Shown here piece after piece: positions 1 through 5,085 of a stretch of DNA of 5,085 nucleotides. The notes under the pieces were generated by a model, which saw only the letters and a program-made list of their open reading frames with translations, did no database searches and was not told where the DNA came from. How positions within the stretch are numbered: the first letter of the stretch is position 1; the number at the start of each line of letters is the position of its first letter. Source of the DNA: [Mycobacterium] nativiensis (GTDB taxonomy: Bacteria > Actinomycetota > Actinomycetes > Mycobacteriales > Mycobacteriaceae); assembly GCF_020172685.1 (NCBI RefSeq), contig NZ_CP083986.1, forward strand, positions 4,802,844 to 4,807,928. The letters run 5' to 3'. A program made the translations under genes and the position numbers.

Positions 1-19
1 AGATGTGTATAAGAGACAG
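1..19 (+). other. Nextera/Tn5 mosaic-end adapter (artefact)
   Basis: Bases 1-19 read AGATGTGTATAAGAGACAG, the Tn5 transposase mosaic end carried by Nextera sequencing adapters. The reverse complement sits at the other end of the window. It is library sequence left in the assembly, not genomic DNA. It creates a false upstream extension of the first gene whose translation begins MCIRDR, a known signature of adapter contamination in predicted proteins. Confidence 0.98.
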
Positions 20-80
20 GATATATCGTCAACGTATCGGGAGCGATGGACGCTCCCTTTCGAGAGCATTGAGGTATCGA
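20..80 (+). promoter_or_regulatory. padR leader with AT palindrome and GC hairpin
   Basis: This is the short genomic stretch before the PadR gene, cut on the left by the adapter. It holds an 8-bp AT-rich palindrome, GATATATC (20-27), unusual in such GC-rich DNA. The pentamer TATCG occurs at 24-28, 35-39 and 75-79, the first two 11 bp apart. A perfect 7-bp inverted repeat, GGGAGCG (39-45) and CGCTCCC (51-57), has a 5-nt loop and is followed by TTT. PadR regulators often repress their own genes through AT-rich palindromes near the promoter, so the first element is a candidate operator. The hairpin could be a second operator, a 5' UTR structure, or the terminator of a gene lost to the left. No promoter hexamers can be assigned with confidence. 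Confidence 0.4.
71..74 (+). promoter_or_regulatory. Ribosome binding site of padR
   Basis: GAGG lies 6 nt before the ATG at 81. This spacing selects that ATG over the adapter-derived upstream ATG at 3 and over an in-frame TTG at 69-71. Confidence 0.7.
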
Positions 81-794
81 ATGAACATCCCCTTCGGTCC
101 GCCTGGCGGACCCTTCACCGAAAACCCCCGGCACCCCGGCAGCTTCGGATTCGGGCCCACCCGCCAACAGGCCAGGCGGGAGTTCCGCAGGCAGTTGCGC
201 GACCACGCCGGCGAGCACTGCGGCCCCTTCGGCTTCGGCGCCGGTATCGGCCCGAGCTTCCGGCAGGGCTTCGGCCCGGGTTTCGGTCCCGACTTCGGCG
301 GTCCCGGTTTCGGCTTCGGTCCGGCCGGACACCGGGGCCACCGGCGCGGCAATCGCAGCCGGCGCGGCGACGTGCGGCTGGCCATCCTGGCACTGCTGAA
401 CGAGCGTCCGATGCACGGCTACGAGATCATCCAGCAGATCGCCGAACGCAGTCAGGGACTGTGGCGCCCCAGCCCGGGATCGGTGTACCCGACCCTGCAG
501 ATGCTGGTCGACGAGGGCTTGATCAGCGGCAGCGACACCGGCGGCAAGAAACGCCTTTTCGATTTGACCGAAGATGGCCGCTCGGCCGCCCAGGAGATCG
601 AGATCCCGCCGTGGGAGGCGATCGCCGACGGCGCCGACCCCGGTCAGATCAGCCTGCGCACCGCGATCGGCCAGCTGTTCGGTGCGGTGATGCAGGCCGG
701 ACAGGCCGCCACCCCGGAGCAACAGCAGCGCGTCGTCGACATCGTCAACGGCGCCCGCAAGGAGATCTACGGCATCCTCGGCGAAACGGACTGA
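81..794 (+). CDS. PadR family transcriptional regulator with FG-rich N-terminal arm
   Basis: The 237-residue product is a probable DNA-binding repressor of the PadR family, cytoplasmic and expected to be dimeric. The winged helix-turn-helix spans about residues 95-170. It opens with RGDVRLAILALL (95-106), followed by PMHGYEI (110-116). The recognition region PSPGSVYPTLQMLVDEGLI is at 130-148, and the wing KKRLFDLTEDG at 156-166. These are hallmark PadR positions. The short C-terminal segment (about 186-237) would supply the dimerisation helix, as in the small PadR subfamily. Residues 21-82 are unusual: a low-complexity stretch with repeated GFGP, FGFG and GPGFGP motifs, then a basic patch HRGHRRGNRSRRG (84-96). 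The arm may add non-specific DNA contact or self-association (inference). The ATG at 81 is chosen for its GAGG site; the longer frame back to base 3 begins inside the adapter. The gene ends 15 bp from the convergent nuclease gene. Its effector and targets cannot be read from the sequence; self-regulation is likely. Confidence 0.9.
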   Translation: MNIPFGPPGGPFTENPRHPGSFGFGPTRQQARREFRRQLRDHAGEHCGPFGFGAGIGPSFRQGFGPGFGPDFGGPGFGFGPAGHRGHRRGNRSRRGDVRLAILALLNERPMHGYEIIQQIAERSQGLWRPSPGSVYPTLQMLVDEGLISGSDTGGKKRLFDLTEDGRSAAQEIEIPPWEAIADGADPGQISLRTAIGQLFGAVMQAGQAATPEQQQRVVDIVNGARKEIYGILGETD

Positions 795-809
795 GCTTGA
801 CTGTCCGAC

Positions 810-1550
810 TCAGCAGCGACGAAGGACGCGTTGCATCGCGGTCTTCTCGTTGGACGAAACCCACAGTCCGTAAGCAGTTTTGACCGTGACCTGACGGGCC
901 ACGAATTCGCATTCGAACGCGGCGTTCGCCGGCAGCCAACTGGCGGCGTCGCGGAATGCCTTATCGAAGTTGGCCTGTCCGCTGACGGCCAGCAGGTTGC
1001 GCGGATCGTTGGCGAAGTCGCGGCGCCGGGCGCCGTCCCAGGACCGCGCGCCCTTGTACCAGGCGTCGGCCAACGACACGAGGTGGTCGACCTGCACGGC
1101 CTCGGAGGTCTCCGGGCCCCGGACGAACTCGATGGTCTGCCCCGAGTACGGGTCGTGCAGGACACCGCGCTGCACCAGGCAGGTGCCCCGGCGCAGTTGC
1201 ACCTCGGTCAGGTCGCGGCGCAGAATGTCGTCGCGGGTATTGCAGCCGTTGTGACCGAATTCGACGTTGACGTCGTCGCTCCAACGCTCACCGAACCGGT
1301 AGCGCTTGAAGTCCTGCAACCGATCCCAGCCCTTGACCGGCAGTGCGTCGAGCATCCGGCGCGCGCCGTCATAACGCGCGTCCAGCGGGGCGGCGCTCGG
1401 CGTCGGCGGAGTCCACGTCGGCGACGGACCCGAATGCCGTGGGAACCCCGGAAACCCCTCGTGTTGCCACCACGCCCAGCCGAGGGCGACAGCGACGACG
1501 ACCAGCACGACCAGCGCGCCGGGCAGCACCCGCCTGCGTCGTCGGGCCAT
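810..1550 (-). CDS. Membrane-anchored HNH (DUF1524/GmrSD C-terminal-like) nuclease
   Basis: The 246-residue product looks like an actinobacterial HNH endonuclease-family protein with the DUF1524-type fold. Five arginines at residues 3-7 precede a hydrophobic segment (about 9-28). This predicts a signal anchor with the C-terminal domain outside the membrane. A Pro/Ser/Thr-rich linker follows (about 32-55). In the nuclease domain, GCNTRDDILRRDL (102-114) and LHDPYSGQTIEF (131-142) are typical. QVDHLVSLADAW (153-164) contains the probable catalytic Asp-His pair (155-156). FANDPRNLLAV (179-189) and NFDK...WLP (194-207) match the family's closing motifs. Cys103, Cys124, Cys214 and Cys246 could form disulfides, fitting an exported protein. 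The ATG at 1550 is 2 bp after the glpK TGA, indicating co-transcription and probable translational coupling. An in-frame ATG at 1601 would add 17 residues inside glpK; it has a GAAGG 9 nt upstream but puts extra sequence before the basic signal-anchor start. Substrate is unknown; extracellular DNA degradation is a family-based guess. Confidence 0.8.
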   Translation of the reverse strand: MARRRRRVLPGALVVLVVVAVALGWAWWQHEGFPGFPRHSGPSPTWTPPTPSAAPLDARYDGARRMLDALPVKGWDRLQDFKRYRFGERWSDDVNVEFGHNGCNTRDDILRRDLTEVQLRRGTCLVQRGVLHDPYSGQTIEFVRGPETSEAVQVDHLVSLADAWYKGARSWDGARRRDFANDPRNLLAVSGQANFDKAFRDAASWLPANAAFECEFVARQVTVKTAYGLWVSSNEKTAMQRVLRRC

Positions 1551-1552
1551 TC

Positions 1553-3070
1553 TCAGGGCAACTCGACCCAGTCCAGCGTGCGCTGCACGGCCTTTCGCCA
1601 TCCGGCGTGGCCTTCGGCACGCTGGTCATCGGACCAGTTGGGGGTCCAGCGCTTGTCCTCCCGCCAGTTGGCGCGCAGATCATCGGGCCCTTTCCAGAAC
1701 CCGACGCCGAGCCCTGCCGCGTACGCCGCGCCCAGTGCGGTGGTTTCGGCCACCACCGGTTTGACCACGTCGACACCGAGTACGTCGGCCTGGATCTGCA
1801 TACACAGGTCGTTGGCGGTGATACCGCCGTCGACTTTCAAAACCCCAAGGTGCACACCGGAATCGGCCTCCATCGCCTCGGCCACGTCCCGGCTCTGATA
1901 GCAGATCGCCTCCAGCGTGGCCCGGGCCAGATGTGCGTTGGTGTTGAAGCGGGACAACCCGACGATCGCGCCACGCGCATCCGAACGCCAGTACGGCGCG
2001 AACAGCCCGGAGAACGCCGGCACGAAGTACATGCCGCCGTTGTCGGAGACCTGGCGGGCGAGGCTCTCGACCTGGGTGGCGCCGCTGATGATGCCCAACT
2101 GATCGCGCAACCATTGCACCGCGGAGCCGGTGACCGCGATCGAGCCCTCGAGCGCATAGACGGGTTTGGCGTCGCCGAACTGGTAGCAGACCGTGGTCAA
2201 CAGCCCGTTGTCGGAGCGCACGATCTGCTCACCGGTGTTGAGCAACAAGAAGTTTCCGGTGCCATAGGTGTTCTTCGCCTCGCCCGCGGACAGGCACACC
2301 TGCCCGACCATGGCACTCTGCTGGTCACCCAGGATGCCGGCGATCGGCACCTCGCCGCGCAGCGGTCCGGTGCTCGCGGTGACCGCATGCCGGCGTCGCG
2401 TCGACGACGGGGTGATGCGCGGCAGCATCGCCCGCGGAATCGAGAACAGCGTCAGCAGCTCGTCGTCCCAGTCCAAGGTCTCCAGGTTCATCAACATGGT
2501 GCGGCTGGCGTTGGTGACGTCGGTCAGGTGCACGCCGCCGCGCGGACCGCCGGTCAGATTCCACAGCACCCAGCTGTCGCAGGTGCCGAACAGCGCGTCG
2601 CCGCGTTCGGCGTCGGCGCGCACACCGTCGACGTTCTCGAGAATCCACTGCAGCTTGCCGCCGGAGAAGTAGGTGGCCGGCGGCAGGCCCGCCTTGCGCC
2701 GGATCACCTCGCCGTGGCCGGCGCGCTCCAGAGCCGCGGCGATGCCGTCGGTGCGGGTGTCCTGCCAGACGATCGCATTGTGGTACGGCTGGCCGGTCCG
2801 TTTGTTCCACACCACCGTCGTCTCCCGCTGGTTGGCGATACCCAGCGCGGCCAGGTTGGAGGCCTGGATCTTGGCGGTGTTGAGCGCGGAGACCAGCACT
2901 GCCGCGGTGTGGTTCCACAGCTCGAACGGGTCATGTTCGACCCAGCCGGCGCGCGGCAGGATCTGTTCGTGTTCGAGCTGGTGACGACCGACTTCGGCCC
3001 CATCATGGTCGAAGATGATGCAGCGAGTGCTGGTGGTGCCCTGATCGATCGACGCGACGAAATCGGCCAA
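1553..3070 (-). CDS. glpK: Glycerol kinase
   Basis: The 505-residue enzyme phosphorylates glycerol with ATP to sn-glycerol 3-phosphate in the cytoplasm, the entry step of glycerol into glycolysis and lipid synthesis. It is a full-length FGGY-family kinase. The phosphate-binding motif DQGTTSTR is at residues 9-16. The glycerol-site signature NQRETTVVW is at 80-88, with Trp102 and Tyr134. The first FGGY signature, [13 protein letters not shown], is at 134-146. The catalytic Asp is in GDQQ (Asp249), and KNTYGTGNF (266-274) follows. The second FGGY signature lies at about 367-387, and the adenine-side motif DGG at 414-416. The GGKGGTR segment that forms the fructose-1,6-bisphosphate site in the E. 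coli enzyme is absent, so that control is probably missing. The start is a TTG supported by AGGAG 6 nt upstream. The protein then begins at the same point as the conserved core of M. tuberculosis GlpK as I recall it, without that protein's roughly 12-residue N-terminal extension. Residues 224-229 (TRRRHA) are unlike the family. The HNH gene follows directly; no glpF or glpD is in view. Confidence 0.97.
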   Translation of the reverse strand: MADFVASIDQGTTSTRCIIFDHDGAEVGRHQLEHEQILPRAGWVEHDPFELWNHTAAVLVSALNTAKIQASNLAALGIANQRETTVVWNKRTGQPYHNAIVWQDTRTDGIAAALERAGHGEVIRRKAGLPPATYFSGGKLQWILENVDGVRADAERGDALFGTCDSWVLWNLTGGPRGGVHLTDVTNASRTMLMNLETLDWDDELLTLFSIPRAMLPRITPSSTRRRHAVTASTGPLRGEVPIAGILGDQQSAMVGQVCLSAGEAKNTYGTGNFLLLNTGEQIVRSDNGLLTTVCYQFGDAKPVYALEGSIAVTGSAVQWLRDQLGIISGATQVESLARQVSDNGGMYFVPAFSGLFAPYWRSDARGAIVGLSRFNTNAHLARATLEAICYQSRDVAEAMEADSGVHLGVLKVDGGITANDLCMQIQADVLGVDVVKPVVAETTALGAAYAAGLGVGFWKGPDDLRANWREDKRWTPNWSDDQRAEGHAGWRKAVQRTLDWVELP

Positions 3071-3076
3071 CTCTGA

Positions 3077-3081
3077 CTCCT
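3077..3081 (-). promoter_or_regulatory. Ribosome binding site fixing the TTG start of glpK
   Basis: On the minus strand AGGAG lies 6 nt before TTG at 3070-3068. The motif strength and ideal spacing support TTG initiation; no ATG in this frame lies near the start of the conserved kinase core. Confidence 0.8.
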
Positions 3082-3195
3082 GTCCGTGCCGATACGGCCC
3101 TGCGACGTAGGTGCGCGTCCATCATGAACCACCCGATCCGCCGCCGATGCGCATCCCAATAGTTAGACATTCTTCAGAAGCCATCAGACACTATT

Positions 3196-3213
3196 TATGC
3201 GCACGATCGCATA
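3196..3213. promoter_or_regulatory. Operator-like inverted repeat TATGCG-N6-CGCATA
   Basis: TATGCG (3196-3201) and CGCATA (3208-3213) are perfect 6-bp inverted arms around a 6-bp spacer. The palindromes TGCGCA (3198-3203) and CGATCG (3204-3209) are nested in it. Size and symmetry suit a dimeric repressor or activator. Its place between the two divergent genes would let one protein control both. The regulator is not known, and the window does not show whether PadR or a glycerol-responsive regulator binds here. Confidence 0.45.
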
Positions 3214-3330
3214 TTTCCATGTGTCGCCGGTAGATCTCGTATTGGTGAACAAACGGTGTCGATCAGGTGACCGGCACACGACACACCCTCGTCGCCGTGA
3301 TCCGGCGCGTGCAGGTCGATAACTGAATTC

Positions 3331-3337
3331 GGAGGAG
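3331..3337 (+). promoter_or_regulatory. Ribosome binding site of the membrane protein gene
   Basis: GGAGGAG ends 2 nt before the ATG at 3340, and its GGAGG core is 4 nt away. The match to the 16S rRNA tail is strong though the spacing is tight, and it fixes the start of this gene. Confidence 0.75.
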
Positions 3338-3339
3338 CA

Positions 3340-5066
3340 ATGGACGTCGTTCTCGGTGTGGCACTTGGATCGACCGCACCCGCCACCATCCACACCGTGT
3401 TGGTCTGCGGTATGAACGGGGACGGCCTCATTCTGGAAGAGCACACCATCGACGTGCCGACCGACTCCGATCCGGTCAGCGGAGATTTCGCGGCCATCGA
3501 CGCGGCGATCGCCGCGATCCTGGAGGCGCGTGACGCCGCCGACACCGCCGGAAATCGCCTGGTGTCAACCGGGGTGACCGTGACGGACCCGATCACCGCC
3601 GACGCGCTGGCGTCGACGTTGGCGGCCACCGGCCTGGACAACGAGGTGAACATCGCGCTGATCTCCCCGTCGCTGGCGGCTGCGAGCCTGGCCCACAAGA
3701 TGGGCCAGGCGATCAACTGTGACCGCATGGGACTGCTGTCGGTCGAATCGGCCGACGCAACCCTGGCCGTGGTCGACTGCAGCGACGGCGCCGTCACCCG
3801 GATCTTCCGTCAGCCCCTGCACGACGGCGATGCCACCGCGGCGGTGGACACCGTCGGCGCCCTGCTCAACACCCCCGAGACGTGCCCGGACGGCCTGCTT
3901 CTGATCTGCTCCGGCGGGGATGCGGCCACGATCAGGCCGAGGCTGGAGGCGTCGGTCCGCCAGGTGGTGAGCGCCCCTCGTGATCCCGAGGCAGCGCTGG
4001 CTCACGGCGCAGCGCTGGCCACGGCCCAGTTGTTGGAAGCTGCCGAGATGGCTACCTCGGCACTGGCCTATACGCAGGAGTCCGGCCCCGACGCCGTCAT
4101 CGCCGGGTACTACGACATCCCCGGTTACGTCACCAGCTCCGAGGTCGACGATCTGGCCTATAGCGCCGTTCCCGACGAACAGGCGGACGCCGAGACCGAG
4201 ATCTTCCACGCCGCACCCCCGTCGGGGCGGCGTCCGCTGCTGGTCGCTGGTGCGGCGCTGGCCTCCACAGCCTTCGCGGCGGCGTCGGCCCTGATGGTGT
4301 CCCTGGCGCTGGACATCACCCCCAACCTGGTGGCACTGCGGCCGGATATCGGCCGAGCACTGTCGTTTCCGTTTTCGCCCCCGAATCTGCAGGTGCCCGC
4401 GGGCCAGACGTCCGGTGGGCAGCCCCAGGTGCTGGGGCAGACCCGGTGGGACTCGCTGCCGCTGCCGCCGGTGAGCTTGCCGCCGGGACCTGACCTGCCG
4501 GCTCCGGCTCCGCTGGACCTACCGGCGGTACCGGATCTGTACGCTCCGCTACCCGCCATGCCGGTTGCCGCACCGGTGCTCGCCCCGGCGCCGGTCTTCA
4601 ACCCGGTCCCGGTGTTCGGTCCGCCGTTGCCCACGATGCTCCCTGCATTGCGTACCCAGCCGGCGCACTACAGGGCACGTCCGGCGAGCCCGCCGGTTCT
4701 GTCGGGTTGGCCCGATCTGTCATTCCTGCTCGGGCTGCCGGTCCAGAAGCCCACTCCGCCCAGTTCCGCGCCGAAACCACCGATCGAGGTTCCGACTCCG
4801 CCCGTGGTCAAGCCGGACCCGCCGGACGTCAAACCGGATCTGCCGGAGCTCAATCCGGAAATTCCGGTCATCAAGCCCAACCCACCCGTGGTCAAGCCCA
4901 ACCCGCCGGTGGTGAAGCCCGACCCGCCGGTGATCAAGCCCGATCCACCGGTGATCAAACCCAACCCACCGGTGATCAAACCCAACCCACCGGTGATCAA
5001 ACCCAACCCACCAGTGGTCAAACCCGAACCACCCGTGGTCAAACCCAACCCCCCGGTGATCAAGCC
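3340..5066 (+). CDS. Mycobacterial DUF7159-like membrane protein with Pro-rich repeat tail (3' end missing)
   Basis: At least 576 residues are encoded, with no stop before the adapter at 5067. The first about 285 residues resemble a mycobacterial protein family that I believe is labelled DUF7159; its function is unknown to me. The layout suggests an actin/Hsp70-type (ASKHA) fold. A strand-turn LGVALGST (5-12) sits where such proteins carry the first phosphate loop. LLSVESADATLAVVD (132-146) sits at the second. GLLLICSGGDAATIRPRL (185-202), followed by APRDPEAALAHGAALA (212-227), recalls the Hsp70 adenosine motif and its PDEAVALGAA stretch. The acidic and glycine residues of active phosphate loops are largely absent, so it may be a pseudo-ATPase. 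One transmembrane helix spans about 299-324, preceded by Arg297-Arg298, which predicts an inside N-terminus and an outside C-terminus. Residues 325-486 form a proline-rich linker. From 487 onward runs a heptapeptide array (PPVIKPN type) suited to an extended, wall-spanning tail. The gene is divergent from glpK. Confidence 0.8.
4798..5066 (+). repeat. 21-bp tandem repeat array encoding PPV(I/V)KP(N/D/E) heptapeptides
   Basis: Twelve complete 21-bp units (4798-5049) and part of a thirteenth (5050-5066) encode heptapeptides in register with the reading frame, from residue 487. The first unit is PPVVKPD. Units 2 to 4 diverge (PPDVKPD, LPELNPE, IPVIKPN). Later units settle to PPVIKPN or PPVVKPD/N/E. 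Degeneration at the 5' side and near-identity toward the 3' side indicate expansion from the distal end. The array runs into the adapter, so its true copy number is unknown. Confidence 0.95.
4945..5007 (+). repeat. Three identical 21-bp units in tandem
   Basis: Three consecutive copies are identical in every base (4945-4965, 4966-4986, 4987-5007), each encoding PPVIKPN and containing TGATCA. Identity that includes third codon positions shows recent duplication by slippage or unequal exchange. It also makes the array prone to short-read assembly collapse. Confidence 0.95.
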
Positions 5067-5085
5067 CTGTCTCTTATACACATCT
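5067..5085 (-). other. Nextera/Tn5 mosaic-end adapter (artefact)
   Basis: CTGTCTCTTATACACATCT is the reverse complement of the 19-bp sequence at the start of the window. It is adapter, not genome. Read through in frame it adds the false residues CLLYTS to the membrane protein, and on the minus strand it gives a false start MYKRQ. Confidence 0.98.

Larger units (their letters stand above)
3071..3339. promoter_or_regulatory. Divergent intergenic region between glpK and the repeat-tailed membrane protein
   Basis: This 269-bp stretch separates two outward-facing genes and should hold both promoters. It has no convincing coding frame. Its centre (about 3156-3255) is clearly richer in A/T than the flanking genes, which fits promoter and operator DNA. 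Visible elements are an 18-bp inverted repeat at 3196-3213, a 9-bp palindrome CTTCAGAAG at 3172-3180, and a direct repeat TTAGACA/TCAGACA at 3163-3169 and 3184-3190, 21 bp apart. The hexamer GTGTCG appears at 3221-3226 and 3256-3261, and inverted at 3279-3284. I could not assign -35 and -10 boxes reliably, and I did not find a convincing mycobacterial SigF-type promoter (GTTT, spacer, GGGTAT). Confidence 0.6.

Noticed and set aside
3..80. A 26-residue N-terminal extension of the PadR protein starting MCIRDR.
   Set aside because: The start lies in Nextera adapter sequence. The ATG at 81 has its own GAGG site.
791..813. A possible bidirectional terminator, CTGAG...CTCAG, that includes both convergent stop codons.
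   Set aside because: The stem is only 5 bp with a 13-nt loop and no T-tract, too weak to call. Convergent transcripts may still end here.
1343..3076. A 577-codon open frame on the plus strand opposite glpK and the start of the nuclease gene.
   Set aside because: It is antisense to a clearly recognised glycerol kinase over nearly its whole length. It has no recognisable domain, and long antisense frames are expected in high-GC coding DNA.
3565..4209. A 214-codon minus-strand frame within the membrane protein gene.
   Set aside because: It has no recognisable domain, and the plus-strand frame is supported by a strong ribosome binding site and family resemblance.
4798..5066. A CRISPR-like array because of regular short repeats.
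   Set aside because: The 21-bp units are contiguous without spacers, in frame with a protein, and vary by codon. They are coding tandem repeats.
4668..5081. A minus-strand frame of 137 codons rich in GLITGG/GLTTGG repeats, resembling glycine-rich mycobacterial repeat proteins.
   Set aside because: It starts in the adapter (MYKRQ) and is the exact antisense of the PPVIKPN repeat array. The sense frame continues a long conserved gene with a good ribosome binding site.
1..5085. A composite transposon with 19-bp terminal inverted repeats.
   Set aside because: The repeats match the engineered Tn5 mosaic end exactly, and no transposase or target duplication is present. Library adapter explains them fully.

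Overview
The window is a contig from a GC-rich actinobacterium, almost certainly a mycobacterium (Mycobacterium/Mycolicibacterium type). The evidence is codon use rich in G/C at third positions, a glycerol kinase that agrees closely with my memory of the M. tuberculosis GlpK sequence, a secreted DUF1524-type HNH protein of the kind common in Actinobacteria, and a membrane protein of a family I know only from mycobacteria. Both ends are not genomic: bases 1-19 and 5067-5085 are the 19-bp Tn5 mosaic end used in Nextera libraries, in inverted orientation. Real sequence therefore runs from about 20 to 5066, and reading frames that start or end in those bases are partly artificial.

Layout. (1) 20-80: a short leader with an AT-rich palindrome and a perfect GC-rich hairpin, in front of (2) 81-794 (+), a PadR-family repressor with an unusual Phe/Gly-rich N-terminal arm. 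(3) 810-1550 (-), a membrane-anchored, extracytoplasmic HNH (DUF1524-like) nuclease, convergent with padR across a 15-bp gap. (4) 1553-3070 (-), glycerol kinase glpK with a TTG start and a strong ribosome binding site. The nuclease gene begins 2 bp after the glpK stop, so the two probably form one transcript. (5) 3071-3339: a 269-bp divergent intergenic region with an AT-rich core and an 18-bp operator-like inverted repeat. (6) 3340 to the end of genomic sequence (+): a large membrane protein whose 3' end is missing. It has an N-terminal domain that looks like a degenerate actin/Hsp70-type (ASKHA) fold, one transmembrane helix, and a long proline-rich outside tail ending in at least 12 heptapeptide repeats of the type PPVIKPN.

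How the parts relate. GlpK feeds glycerol into glycolysis and lipid synthesis as glycerol 3-phosphate. Neither a glycerol facilitator nor a glycerol-3-phosphate dehydrogenase gene is in view, so this is not a visible glpFKD operon. The nuclease and the divergent membrane protein have no obvious metabolic tie to glycerol. Their shared trait is a cell-envelope location. The most interesting item is the repeat-tailed membrane protein. It pairs a probable nucleotide-binding-like (perhaps pseudo-enzyme) cytoplasmic domain with a repetitive wall-facing tail, and its repeat array shows signs of recent copy-number change.
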